The translations under genes were made by a program, and so were the position numbers. A stretch of 64,000 nucleotides of DNA from Armatimonadetes bacterium DC (GTDB taxonomy: Bacteria > Armatimonadota > Fimbriimonadia > Fimbriimonadales > GBS-DC): NCBI GenBank assembly GCA_001442985.1, contig LDYB01000018.1:62001-126000 (forward strand), read 5' to 3'. Positions 32,637-41,517 of this stretch are shown piece by piece. The notes beneath the pieces were generated by a model, which worked only from the letters and a program-made list of their open reading frames with translations, was not told where the DNA came from and did no database searches. Positions within the stretch are counted from its first letter, which is position 1, and every line of letters begins with the position of its first letter.

Positions 32637-34781
32637 CTACGAGGCTTCGGGATAACGATGCAGGCGTTGCAGGGTCAACAGGCTCTGATTGTAATAGAGG
32701 GGCAGCCCCAGCAGAATCAGGGGCGCCAGCATAAAAGCAATACAGCTCACGCCCGAAATCAGCATCGCTTTGAGCGCCACCTGGGTTGCCATCACGCCGC
32801 GCCGATCTGGGGTCAGCAACAGCGCGTCGCGCACCCCGTTCGGCGCGGCAATCAGCCACGCGCACGCCCAGATGATTGCCATCACGCCCACAAACAGGCT
32901 GGCTCCAAACCCCAGCGGAATCGCCCATACGGCGGCGTTCGCCATGGCTGCCCGCGCTATCCCCCCAAGCAGCGCTCCCACGATGAACCCCACCACCACT
33001 CGCCCCTGAAAATACCAGTGGGCGTAGATAATTCCCCAATAGATCTCTGTCGGCTTCAGGTTCGCCAGAAACCACTGTTTCAACTCGCCCGAATCTATCA
33101 GTTTGCGCACGGTGCGATGGGCGCTCATGTAGCCCCAGTACCAGATCCAGCCCCCCACGAAAGGTAGGGCACTCAGGGCAAGGAACATGCCAGCGCCGCG
33201 CTCTGTGATCAGTGTGAACAACAGCGTCCCCAATCCCAGCAGCCATACGAAATCACCCCGACGCTCGCGCACCAGCAAACGAAAGACGGGATTCACGCTC
33301 TCCCGACGCGCCATCAGGTCTAAAATCCCGTAGCCCAGCAGGTAGCCGAGCCATCGCGCCGCAACGCCTATGGGGCGCACATTGGCAAGCGTCCTTTCCC
33401 CTTGCCCAGCGATCCATATCAACGCCAGTACCCCCGCATAGCGCAAGCACGGCAGCGCCAGCGTCGCCCAGAGAGGCAGCTTCACCCAGCTCCACGCAGG
33501 GGTCTGGGAAAACAGTGCGACCGTCGGGCTCATCACGGTCAGCGGCTGGAGCCACGGAATCAGCGTCGCCAGCGGATAGAGCAACGCAGGCGCCGCGCCC
33601 AGCAAGACAATAGACCACGCCGCTCGCTCCGCCTGCATCGCCGCACGCTGAAAGCCATACCGAAACAGGCTCCCCAGCAGAATCTCCACAGCCGTCAACG
33701 CCGCAAACATCGCCCAGAACGGCGGCACCTGGGGCGCCCAGCCCAGCCAGAGCAACGCCAGCCCCAGCAAAAGCAGACTCCAGAGGCGGAGCGTTAGCGT
33801 CTCCATGAGATGATGACGCCATCGCTGAAGCACCTTCTCACGCCCGCGCACCGTGTCCAGCCAGAGCAGGTTCAGATACCCCGCGCCGAAAAAGAAGAGC
33901 ACGCCCAGCAGCTCGGCTTTCGCGGCGCCCCCTGGCACCCACAGGCGCAACACTTCGCTGGTTTGCCACACGCCAAACAGCAGAAACGCGCTCGCCGCGA
34001 GCCAGCGATACCCGCGCCCCCAGCCGCTTGGCGCGTTCAGCCAGCGCGCCTGACGCTCCCAGCGCACTCCCTCCACCACCAGCCACAGCCCCACAAACGG
34101 CACAATATCGGGAAGCGTCGTCATCCAGCGTTCCGGCATCAGCACGCGCACCATCACCGGCAGCCCCGCCAGCAGCGCCATCATCCAGCTGGAAACCCCT
34201 GCACTCTGGGAAGGCTGATTCGGCGTCCAGAAGGCGTAGCCCAGCAATGTCGGCACGAACACCCACCCGAACTCCAGCCAGCCGCCCGGAATCAGCAGGT
34301 AAAAGCTCGCCATCACCAGCACGGGATAGGGCGCGAAACTGAACAACACCCACAGCGCCAGCCCATCCCACGCGCCCATGCCCGCCCACAGGCTCCACAG
34401 GGCATAAAGCGCCAGCCACACGCCCAGAACCGCCGCGCGAGAGAAAAAGGCAGGCAACTGACGGTGAAGCAGCAGCGCATGCGCGGTCCACGGCAGCAGG
34501 CGCAACTGCTCCAGATTGCCCGTGCGCAGGTCTTCGGCGAACCCGGCAACTGGCATGGCGCGCTCCAGGATACTGCGCGCCTGCAGATGCGCCAGAATCA
34601 GCATCCCCAGCAGGAAGTAAAGTACCGCGCTCGGCTTGAGCGCCTCCACAAGGGGATACAGGATCACGCTGACGCCCACCATCCCCAGCGCCCACAGCCA
34701 CGAGGCGTATGCCAGACGCTCCCCCTCTATACGCCGATACTCCAGCCCCCAGAAGGGAAATCGCTCCCTCAGGCTCCCCAT
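32637..34781 (-). CDS. large ABC-2-type permease-like membrane protein
   Basis: This 714-residue protein has about 16-18 hydrophobic segments. Two places have the layout seen between helices 1 and 2 of ABC-2 exporters: EDLRTGNLEQLRLLPWTAHALLLHRQLP near residue 85, and KLIDSGELKQWFLANLKPTEIYWGIIYAHW near residue 550. This suggests a fused pair of permease halves. No ATPase is adjacent. It follows the lipoprotein gene by 24 nt. TATCCT, 8 nt before the ATG, may be the -10 box. Substrate unknown. Confidence 0.6.
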   Translation of the reverse strand: MGSLRERFPFWGLEYRRIEGERLAYASWLWALGMVGVSVILYPLVEALKPSAVLYFLLGMLILAHLQARSILERAMPVAGFAEDLRTGNLEQLRLLPWTAHALLLHRQLPAFFSRAAVLGVWLALYALWSLWAGMGAWDGLALWVLFSFAPYPVLVMASFYLLIPGGWLEFGWVFVPTLLGYAFWTPNQPSQSAGVSSWMMALLAGLPVMVRVLMPERWMTTLPDIVPFVGLWLVVEGVRWERQARWLNAPSGWGRGYRWLAASAFLLFGVWQTSEVLRLWVPGGAAKAELLGVLFFFGAGYLNLLWLDTVRGREKVLQRWRHHLMETLTLRLWSLLLLGLALLWLGWAPQVPPFWAMFAALTAVEILLGSLFRYGFQRAAMQAERAAWSIVLLGAAPALLYPLATLIPWLQPLTVMSPTVALFSQTPAWSWVKLPLWATLALPCLRYAGVLALIWIAGQGERTLANVRPIGVAARWLGYLLGYGILDLMARRESVNPVFRLLVRERRGDFVWLLGLGTLLFTLITERGAGMFLALSALPFVGGWIWYWGYMSAHRTVRKLIDSGELKQWFLANLKPTEIYWGIIYAHWYFQGRVVVGFIVGALLGGIARAAMANAAVWAIPLGFGASLFVGVMAIIWACAWLIAAPNGVRDALLLTPDRRGVMATQVALKAMLISGVSCIAFMLAPLILLGLPLYYNQSLLTLQRLHRYPEAS

Positions 34782-34805
34782 CCCGTATAAGGATACCTCA
34801 GCGCT

Positions 34806-36167
34806 TCAGCGCACAATCTGGAAGGGCACCAGCTGGCTGATGGCGCGTGTGCTACGGTCGTTGGTAAGCGCCAGCACCACCGCATAGTAGGTGCGCCCCG
34901 GCGAGAGCGCAGGACCCGTGTAGACCAGACTCGTGTTCGGCGCGAACACCTTCGCCGCGCCCGGATTGCTCAAATCTGCCGGGTAATAGGGCTGTACCTG
35001 ATAGTCGGGGAAGCGGTCGTAAATCAGCACGAGGTAGTAGTCGGCGCGCTCGACGGGCGTCCACGAGAAAGTCAGCGCCTCCGCACGCAGGTCCACCACG
35101 GCGTTCGGGCGCGGGGCGGTTATCTGAATCTCCGTGAAGGGGCGCGCGCTTGCCCGATTGCTCCGCGGCGAGGTAATCAGCGAGTCGTCGGGCGGGAAGT
35201 AGCTGCTGACGGTTACCACCTCGTAGTAGTAGGTTATATTCGGCTGGAGGGCGGGATCCAGGTCGGCGAAGAAGTCTGCCAGCGGGTCGCGCAGGTAGGC
35301 AATTGAATTTTGGGTCAGTTCGTCCTGATTGCGCCCCCGATAGATGCCGTAGCCCAGCAGGTTGGGGTGTTCGGCATAGTCCCACGAGAGGTCAACTTCA
35401 ATCCAGTAGCCGGTGTCGGCACGAGAGAGGGCGCGGCGGGGTTTGGTGTCGCCATCAATCAGCGCTTTGATGGAGTCGTAGGCGCGGCGGAGCGCGGCGT
35501 TGCGGGTGGCGGTCAGCGAGCGGGGCATCGTCCACGCCGTTGCCGTGAGGTTCTGTGGCGCGTCCATCGGGCGGTTCACCGCGCTGTTCAGCGTGAAACT
35601 GAAAATCGTCGTCTGCCCTGCCACCACCGAGACGGTGCGCTTGTCGTTCTCGTAGTCGGGCGCAGAGGCGACAATCGGGTAATCGTAACCTCCCGGTAGT
35701 CCCTCGAGGCGGTAATAACCGCGCGAGTCGGTTACCGCCATCGCGCTGCTGAGCGCGCCTCCAGCGAACACGCGCGCGCCCTCTATCGGCTGCCCCAGCG
35801 GGTCGCGCACATAGCCCTCCACCGCTCCCTGACGGTTTCTGGGGGCAATCATGATGTTCACGCTTTTCGCAGGGATGTCTTCAAACACCTGCGCAATCTG
35901 CCTGCCCGTATATTCCACTCCGTTAATCTCGGCGCGAGCGCGAATCTCGGTGAACTTTTCGGGCACTTTCGTGAGATAGTAGGTGCCGTTATGGAGGGTG
36001 AAGGTGCGCGCCTCAGGCGAGTTGGGCACATAGACCTCCGCATTCGCCACGGGGTTGCCGTCAACATCCGTTACTGTGCCCGAAACCACGCCAAATTTCG
36101 TTTCTTGCTGACAGCCTGCGAGCCAGAACACGCTCAGCAGAACACCCCAGAATCCAAAGCGCTTCAT
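34806..36167 (-). CDS. lipoprotein with carboxypeptidase-regulatory-like and Fn3-like domains
   Basis: This 453-residue lipoprotein has a signal with lipobox (VFWLAGC at about residues 13-19). Two carboxypeptidase-regulatory-like beta-sandwiches follow (SGTVTDVDGNPVANAEVYV and EGYVRDPLGQPIEGARVFAGG). The C-terminal half carries Fn3-like modules (SWDYAEHPNLLGYGIYRGRN; FSWTPVERADYYLVLIYD). Such proteins bind surfaces or carbohydrates. It is upstream of the ABC-2-like gene and may be coexpressed with it. Confidence 0.8.
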   Translation of the reverse strand: MKRFGFWGVLLSVFWLAGCQQETKFGVVSGTVTDVDGNPVANAEVYVPNSPEARTFTLHNGTYYLTKVPEKFTEIRARAEINGVEYTGRQIAQVFEDIPAKSVNIMIAPRNRQGAVEGYVRDPLGQPIEGARVFAGGALSSAMAVTDSRGYYRLEGLPGGYDYPIVASAPDYENDKRTVSVVAGQTTIFSFTLNSAVNRPMDAPQNLTATAWTMPRSLTATRNAALRRAYDSIKALIDGDTKPRRALSRADTGYWIEVDLSWDYAEHPNLLGYGIYRGRNQDELTQNSIAYLRDPLADFFADLDPALQPNITYYYEVVTVSSYFPPDDSLITSPRSNRASARPFTEIQITAPRPNAVVDLRAEALTFSWTPVERADYYLVLIYDRFPDYQVQPYYPADLSNPGAAKVFAPNTSLVYTGPALSPGRTYYAVVLALTNDRSTRAISQLVPFQIVR

Positions 36168-36232
36168 CGCAGGATGGACGATTCAACAGGGGCGGGGTTT
36201 CTCCTGCTGGAACGGGAAAGGGGCTATTCGCA

Positions 36233-36321
36233 TGGTGCCGGAGGTGGGAATCGAACCCACACCCGGGTCGCCCCGGACCGATTTTTGAGACCGGCGCGTC
36301 TGCCAGTTCCGCCACTCCGGC
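36233..36321 (-). tRNA. tRNA-Leu (anticodon CAA)
   Basis: The 89-nt class II tRNA has an acceptor stem GCCGGAG/CTCCGGC, a D arm, and an anticodon stem CCGGT/ATCGG around loop CTCAAAA (anticodon CAA, reading UUG). The long variable arm has a CCGGG/CCCGG stem, the T arm is GTGGGTTCGATTCCCAC, and the gene encodes CCA at the 3' end. Confidence 0.96.
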
Positions 36322-36331
36322 ACGGGGAGAA

Positions 36332-36643
36332 TTATACCCTACCCTGATACAGTTTGCTGTCAGAAAGCAGCGCTTCCAGCCGGGCGAGGTCTTCTTGAAA
36401 TGCCGACATCGGGGTGTCCCACGGGGCGTTATCGCACGAAAGGAGGTTCACCAGACACGCCTCTATCGCCTCCAGCAGGGGCGGCGTGTCCAGATGATTG
36501 GGCAGGGCGACGAACAAAGCGGTCGCCCATTCCTGAGCTGCGGCGTCGTATGGCGCCACCTGCCCCTCCACAATCAGGCGCGTACGAACAGCGACTTCGC
36601 GAGCGACTGCCTCCAGTGAAGCCTCACCAAACGATTCGCACAT
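36332..36643 (-). CDS. hypothetical protein, 103 residues
   Basis: I do not recognise this small, acidic, probably all-helical protein (ASLEAVAREVAVRTRLIVEG; HLDTPPLLEAIEACLVNLLS). There is no signal or membrane segment. The start at 36643 is supported by a TATAAT box (36656-36661, minus strand) 12 nt upstream; the longer frame runs into repeat DNA. It lies just upstream of tRNA-Leu on the same strand and may be cotranscribed with it. Confidence 0.6.
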   Translation of the reverse strand: MCESFGEASLEAVAREVAVRTRLIVEGQVAPYDAAAQEWATALFVALPNHLDTPPLLEAIEACLVNLLSCDNAPWDTPMSAFQEDLARLEALLSDSKLYQGRV

Positions 36644-36677
36644 AACACCTGCTGTTGAATTATATCCCATTCGCTCT

Positions 36678-37030
36678 GGAGGCTGTTTGCGAAAATGAGC
36701 AGGCAACGGAATCGCGGCGTGTTTGTGCCGGACGGCTGAAGCTGCTCTGTCGCAAGGATAAGGACATAGGCGTTCCGAGACCCCTCCGTGGGGTTCCCCC
36801 TGCTCCGCAAGGGGAACCAACCCTGCTCCGTGCGACCGATACAGGCACACGGAAGCCCTCGCCCCGGTTCCCCTCGCTTGCGGGGGGAACTTTGCGGAGA
36901 GGGGCATCCTGGGTTCCATCGGGTATCTTTGCGACAGAGCAGGTTTAGCCGTCAGGGCGTGGGCGTTCTCCCACACGCTTCAGGGTCCCATAAAACGGCG
37001 CTCCTCCTCAAAAAAACTACCTTTCAAGCC
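36678..37030. repeat. long rearranged copy E of the foldback repeat family
   Basis: Its right part, read in reverse complement, matches the left arm of copy C (TTTTTTTGAGG, GCGCCG, GAACGCCC, GACGGCT blocks). It ends in a degenerate terminal repeat (AAAAAAACTACCTTTCAAGC, 37010-37029). Inverted arms GACGGCTGAAGCTGCTCTGT (36730-36749) and ACAGAGCAGGTTTAGCCGTC (36935-36954) make it foldback. The middle is specific to this copy. No gene is seen in the 36644-37131 gap. Confidence 0.7.
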
Positions 37031-37083
37031 TCGCGAAGTGGGGTATCCTTTTAACCACACCGACCGAATGGGGTATCCTCTTA

Positions 37084-37103
37084 TTAACCGAACAGTCGGT
37101 CAA
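37084..37103 (+). promoter_or_regulatory. palindromic operator candidate of the glyoxylate operon
   Basis: TTAACCGA and TCGGTCAA flank ACAG, a 20-bp inverted repeat 29 nt before the aceB start. A related half-site with the same GGGGTATCCT prefix lies about 30 bp upstream (37041-37066), so the region holds two imperfect direct repeats. A TetR-type or similar dimeric regulator is likely. Confidence 0.5.
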
Positions 37104-37131
37104 GAGTCAACAACGAGAAGGGAGGCAGCCG

Positions 37132-38742
37132 ATGGACTATCGTGAAACGCTGAATCAGCAGTTGCAGGCGGAAGGGATTGAGATTAGAGGCGCGGTTCCC
37201 CCTGCCTATGCGCAGATTCTGACGCCCGACGCCCTGCGCTTTGTCGCGAAGCTCACCCGCGCGTTCAACCCCACCCGCAAAGCGCTTCTGCAGGCACGGG
37301 AGGAACGCCAGCAGCGCCTGAACGCAGGCGAAAACCCCGACTTCCTGCCCGAAACCCGCGCCATCCGCGAAAGCGACTGGCAGGTCGCGCCCTATCCGCC
37401 CGACCTCGCCGACCGCCGCGTGGAAATCACCGGTCCTGTAGACCGCAAAATGATTATTAATGCGCTCAACTCAGGCGCAAAAGTGTTCATGGCGGACTTT
37501 GAAGACGCCAACTCGCCCACATGGGCGAACTGCGTGGAGGGGCAGATTAATCTTTATGACGCCGTGCGCCGCACGATTGAATACACCAGCCCCGAAGGCA
37601 AGCACTACCGCCTGAACGAGCAGACCGCGGTGCTGTGCGTGCGCCCGCGCGGCTGGCATCTGGTGGAAAAGCACCTCTGGATAGACGGCGAACCCGCCCC
37701 CGCCGCGCTGTTCGACTTCGGGCTGTATTTTTATCACAACGCCGAAGAGCTTTTGCGTCGTGGCACAGGTCCCTACTTCTACCTGCCCAAGCTGGAGAGC
37801 CATCTGGAGGCGCGCCTCTGGAACGAGGTCTTCGTGATGGCGCAACAGGAGCTGGGCATCCCGCGCGGCACGATTCGCGCCACCGTGCTGATAGAGAACA
37901 TCCTCGCCGCGTTTGAAACCCACGAGATTCTCTATGAACTGCGCGAACACGCCGGCGGACTCAACAGCGGGCGGTGGGACTACCTGTTCAGCATCATCCG
38001 CAAGTTCCAGAACCGCCCCGATATTGTGTTGCCCGACCGCGCCACGCTCACGATGACCGTGCCCTTCATGAAAGCCTACTCGGAGCTGGTAGTACAGACC
38101 TGCCATCAGCACGGGATTCACGCGATTGGTGGGATGTCCGCCTACATCCCCCGTCGGGATGACCCCGAAGCGAACGCCGCGGCGATTGCGCAGGTCGTCG
38201 CCGACAAAGAGCGCGAGGTCAGCGAAGGCTACGACGGCACCTGGGTCGCCCACCCCGGTCTCGTGCCTGTGGTGATGGAGGTGTTCAACAAGCACCTGCC
38301 GACGCCGAATCAAATCCATGTCAAGCCCACGCGCACCATTACGGCACAAGAGTTGCTGAACTTCCCCACCGGCGACATCACCGAGCGGGGCATGCGTGTG
38401 AACATCAATGTCAGTTTGCGCTATCTGGATTCATGGCTGCGGGGCACCGGCGCCGCCGCGATTAACCACCTGATGGAAGACGCGGCGACGGTGGAAATCT
38501 CGCGCTCGCAGCTGTGGCAGTGGATCCAGCGTGGCGCAAAACTCACCGACGGGCGCACCATCACGCCCGAACTCTTCCTGTCCATGCTCGACGAAGAGCT
38601 GGCGAAAATCGCCGAAGAACTGGGCAACGACGCCTATGAGCAACGACGCTTCCCCGAAGCCAGCGAGATTCTCAAGCGCGTCGTACTCTCGCCCACCTTC
38701 GTCGACTTCATCACGGTGGTCGCTTACGAATACATCGACTGA
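37132..38742 (+). CDS. aceB: malate synthase A
   Basis: AceB condenses glyoxylate with acetyl-CoA to malate, the second step of the glyoxylate shunt. The 536 residues match the A isoform. [41 protein letters not shown] with catalytic and Mg ligands, and [12 protein letters not shown] are family signatures. GGGAGG lies 7 nt before the ATG. It is followed after 11 nt by aceA, so the two are cotranscribed from a promoter region carrying a palindrome. Confidence 0.96.
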   Translation: MDYRETLNQQLQAEGIEIRGAVPPAYAQILTPDALRFVAKLTRAFNPTRKALLQAREERQQRLNAGENPDFLPETRAIRESDWQVAPYPPDLADRRVEITGPVDRKMIINALNSGAKVFMADFEDANSPTWANCVEGQINLYDAVRRTIEYTSPEGKHYRLNEQTAVLCVRPRGWHLVEKHLWIDGEPAPAALFDFGLYFYHNAEELLRRGTGPYFYLPKLESHLEARLWNEVFVMAQQELGIPRGTIRATVLIENILAAFETHEILYELREHAGGLNSGRWDYLFSIIRKFQNRPDIVLPDRATLTMTVPFMKAYSELVVQTCHQHGIHAIGGMSAYIPRRDDPEANAAAIAQVVADKEREVSEGYDGTWVAHPGLVPVVMEVFNKHLPTPNQIHVKPTRTITAQELLNFPTGDITERGMRVNINVSLRYLDSWLRGTGAAAINHLMEDAATVEISRSQLWQWIQRGAKLTDGRTITPELFLSMLDEELAKIAEELGNDAYEQRRFPEASEILKRVVLSPTFVDFITVVAYEYID

Positions 38743-38753
38743 GGAGGTAGACG

Positions 38754-40028
38754 ATGAATCTGCAGCAGGTGATTGAGCAGTTGGAACGCGACTGGCGCGA
38801 GAATCCGCGCTGGCAGGGCATTCAACGCCCCTACAAAGCCGAGGATGTTGTGCGTTTGCGTGGCTCTGTTCAGATTGAATACACCCTCGCCAAACTGGGC
38901 GCCCAGCGACTCTGGGAGCTGCTGCACACCGAGCCGTATGTCGCCGCGCTCGGCGCGCTCACAGGCACACAAGCCGTGCAGATGGTGCAGGCGGGGCTGA
39001 AAGCCATCTACCTCAGCGGCTGGCAGGTGGCAGCCGACGCGAACCTCTCATGGCAGACCTACCCCGACCTGAGTCTGTACCCCGTCAACAGCGTGCCTGC
39101 CGTCGTGAAGCGCATCAACAACGCCTTCCGCCGCGAAGATGAGAAGCAACACGCGCAGGGGCGCAATGACATCTACTGGTACGCGCCGATTGTGGCGGAT
39201 GGCGAGGCGGGCTTCGGCGGCGTGCTGCACACCTTTGAGCTCACCAAAGCGCTGATTGAAGCAGGCGCCGCGGGTGTGCATTATGAAGACCAGCTCGCCT
39301 CCGCCAAAAAGTGCGGGCATCTGGGGGGTAAGGTGCTGGTGCCCACGCGCGAGTTCATTCAGAAGCTGGTTGCCGCGCGGTTCGCCGCCGATGTGATGGG
39401 CGTGCCCACCATCATTATTGCTCGCACCGACGCCCTGAACGCCACCCTGCTCACCAGCGATATTGATCCCTACGACCAGCCGTTTCTCACGGGCGAGCGC
39501 ACCTACGAGGGGTTCTATGTTGTGCGCAACGGGCTGGACGCCGCGATTGCGCGCGGGCTTGCCTACGCGCCCTACGCCGACCTGCTCTGGTTTGAGACCT
39601 CCGAACCCGACCTGGAGCAGGCGCGCCAGTTCGCCGAAGCGATTCACAAGCAATACCCCGGCAAGCTGCTGGCGTACAACTGCTCGCCCTCGTTCAACTG
39701 GAAGAAGAAGCTGGACGAGGCGACGATTGCAAAGTTCCAGCGCGAGCTGGGCGCGATGGGCTATAAATTCCAGTTCATCACCCTGGCGGGTTTCCACGCG
39801 CTGAACTACATCACCTTCCAGCTGGCGCGCGGCTACGCGCAAACAGGCATGACCGCCTATGCCGACCTGCAGGAAGCCGAGTTCAAAGCCCGCGAGGAAG
39901 GCTACCGCGCCGTGGAGCATCAGGCGTTCGTCGGCACGGGCTATTTTGATATGGTGCAGGAAGCCATCACGGGCGGTCAGGCGTCTACTCTTGCCATGCA
40001 CGGTTCCACAGAAGAAGAGCAGTTCTGA
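38754..40028 (+). CDS. aceA: isocitrate lyase
   Basis: AceA splits isocitrate into succinate and glyoxylate. The 424-residue enzyme has the catalytic signature [17 protein letters not shown], the Mg-binding [12 protein letters not shown] and the C-terminal [22 protein letters not shown] precedes the ATG. With aceB it allows growth on acetate or fatty acids without carbon loss. No AceK kinase is seen nearby. Confidence 0.97.
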   Translation: MNLQQVIEQLERDWRENPRWQGIQRPYKAEDVVRLRGSVQIEYTLAKLGAQRLWELLHTEPYVAALGALTGTQAVQMVQAGLKAIYLSGWQVAADANLSWQTYPDLSLYPVNSVPAVVKRINNAFRREDEKQHAQGRNDIYWYAPIVADGEAGFGGVLHTFELTKALIEAGAAGVHYEDQLASAKKCGHLGGKVLVPTREFIQKLVAARFAADVMGVPTIIIARTDALNATLLTSDIDPYDQPFLTGERTYEGFYVVRNGLDAAIARGLAYAPYADLLWFETSEPDLEQARQFAEAIHKQYPGKLLAYNCSPSFNWKKKLDEATIAKFQRELGAMGYKFQFITLAGFHALNYITFQLARGYAQTGMTAYADLQEAEFKAREEGYRAVEHQAFVGTGYFDMVQEAITGGQASTLAMHGSTEEEQF

Positions 40029-40035
40029 AAAAAAC

Positions 40036-40069
40036 CGCCCCCTCTCCTCAATCACGAGGAGAGGGGGCG
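40036..40069 (-). terminator. intrinsic terminator of the PEP-CTERM 3 gene
   Basis: CGCCCCCTCTCCTC and its perfect complement form a 14-bp stem with a 6-nt loop. On the minus strand it is followed by a run of T (40034-40028) overlapping the aceA stop, giving a canonical terminator for the minus-strand gene. Confidence 0.85.
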
Positions 40070-40093
40070 AAGATAGTGTGGGCGTACCCGCCC

Positions 40094-40738
40094 TCAGCGC
40101 TTACGCCGACGCAGCCCCAGCAGGCTCGCTAAGCCAGCGCCGATTGCCGTTAGGCTGGCGGGTTCAGGCACAAGCTCCAAGCGAACATCATCAACCAGCG
40201 GACCGTAGGCGTCCTGATATGTACCTCTGGTTGTACTAACAAACGACAATCGGTAGGTTCCAGGAGTGCTAACAGTGATGTTCACGGAGTATACTATCCA
40301 CGGATCGCCATAGTTGTGTGCGAAGGTTCCAGAGAACAGACCCCCAAGCGAGACCGTCATCGTGCGCGTAATCTCGGGATTGAACCCATAGTTCCCGTTC
40401 ATAGCGAAAGAAAGGGTATACAATCCTGCTACAGGAATAGTGACATCCTGATAGATGCCGCCTATTCCGGGACTGCCGTTCAGGTCGACCCACTGTTCAC
40501 CCGCATAGGCGTTCGGGGTGAGAGGATTGCGCTTGATGTCTATACTGCCTTGAGAAACATACCAGTGTCCATCAAAGGTGCTTCCCGCGAACCAGGTGGC
40601 TGGTGCCCTCCCAAATGCGTTGTCGCTAACTGGCGTCTCGAAGCTGCCGTTCTGGACAAGCCCGGTCTGGGCGCTGGTGCCCGCAATCAGCGCCGCAATC
40701 GCGATACCGCTCAACCAAAGTTGCGCATGTCTCATCAT
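40094..40738 (-). CDS. PEP-CTERM sorting-domain secreted protein 3
   Basis: This 214-residue exported protein has a signal peptide (about 1-26, ending GTSAQ). A beta-sandwich like the DUF642/choice-of-anchor C type follows (VQNGSFETPV, YAGEQWVDLNGSPGIGGIYQ, YTLSFAMNGNYG), and then the PEP-CTERM tail VPEPASLTAIGAGLASLL with LRRRKR. AGGAGG is 7 nt before the ATG at 40738. Upstream lies a TATAAT/TTGGTA promoter (17-bp spacing) instead of the sigma-54 sites used by the tandem pair. It may bind carbohydrate. Confidence 0.86.
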   Translation of the reverse strand: MMRHAQLWLSGIAIAALIAGTSAQTGLVQNGSFETPVSDNAFGRAPATWFAGSTFDGHWYVSQGSIDIKRNPLTPNAYAGEQWVDLNGSPGIGGIYQDVTIPVAGLYTLSFAMNGNYGFNPEITRTMTVSLGGLFSGTFAHNYGDPWIVYSVNITVSTPGTYRLSFVSTTRGTYQDAYGPLVDDVRLELVPEPASLTAIGAGLASLLGLRRRKR

Positions 40739-40811
40739 TGTTGTACCTCCTCTCTTTAGAGTTCGGGATGCACCCTTTCCGCTCGATGGGGATGGATAAG
40801 GGTCATCCATA

Positions 40812-40840
40812 ATTATAACCCGTTTTGAGGCGAATACCAA
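40812..40840 (-). promoter_or_regulatory. sigma-70-type promoter of PEP-CTERM gene 3
   Basis: TATAAT at 40817-40812 and TTGGTA about 17 bp upstream on the minus strand precede a leader of about 70 nt. Confidence 0.55.
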
Positions 40841-40867
40841 GAAGAGCAAGAGGGTGTTTGAAAAATC

Positions 40868-41085
40868 CTTCTGTAAACCCGTTTCCACCCCATCCACACA
40901 AAAAAACTCCTGCCCACATTCACTAACTTCACCCTATTCCACAACACCACCATCCCCCACACCCACCGACGCCCCCGCTCCCACAAACGACACCCCACCT
41001 AACTCCCATACGCCTCCTTCACACGACCCGCCCACTCACCCGACACCCTCCACCGCTAACGCCCCCAAACGCCCCATTCCCCGCG
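40868..41085 (-). other. G/T-rich (minus strand) intergenic tract
   Basis: The plus strand here is nearly all C, A and T with very little G; read on the minus strand it is G/T-rich. No start, ribosome site or family motif is evident. It ends exactly where repeat copy C begins, like the tract at 27423-27595 next to copy D. Confidence 0.5.
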
Positions 41086-41086
41086 C

Positions 41087-41415
41087 CCTTAAGGAGGTAG
41101 GTTTTTTTTGAGAGGGACGCCGTCTTATGCGCTCCCGCAGCATGTTGGGGAACGCCCCCGCCTTGACGGCTGAAGCTGCTCTGTTGCAAGGATGGGAGCG
41201 TGAGCGTTCCGAGACCTTTTCTTTCAGGTCCTAGGGGGAGGCTTTTTGACAGGCGTGCCGTCCTGGAACCTGTGCCCTGACGGCTGAAGCCGTTCCTATA
41301 AGACGAAGCCGACCTGCGTTGGCTGACAAAGCCAGCGGAGGCTGGCTTTGTTTCGTAGGAACGGCTTTAGCCGTCGCTCTTTCGGGGAAGCATGAAAAAA
41401 CCTACCCCTTTAAGC
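41087..41415. mobile_element. longer foldback MITE-like element (copy C)
   Basis: The left end (CTTAAGGAGGTAGGTTTTTT) and right end (AAAAAACCTACCCCTTTAAG) are inverted repeats with two mismatches. The body holds the GGACGCCGTCTTATGCGCTC block, an extra approximately 90-bp insert (GAAGCTGCTCTGTTGCAAGG and onward), the hairpin arms GACGGCTGAAGCCGTTCCTA and TAGGAACGGCTTTAGCCGTC, and AGCCAGCGGAGGCTGGCT. No open frame of note. The flanks show no clear target duplication. Confidence 0.78.
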
Positions 41416-41504
41416 CTGCAGAACGAGAGGATCGAAGCGCCAGCTTCCCTGACCGTCTGAAGACCAGCTTTGTATTCAGGGCGATTCGGTACGCCGCGGC
41501 ATGC

Positions 41505-41510
41505 TACAAT
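41505..41510 (+). promoter_or_regulatory. -10 box for leaderless DUF5693 transcript
   Basis: TACAAT ends 7 nt before the GTG start at 41518. No ribosome site is present. Confidence 0.5.
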
Positions 41511-41517
41511 CTATAGC

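Noticed and set aside
36655-36948. Open frames inside the long repeat copy E
   Set aside because: They run through inverted-repeat DNA, have no ribosome sites and no recognisable motif.
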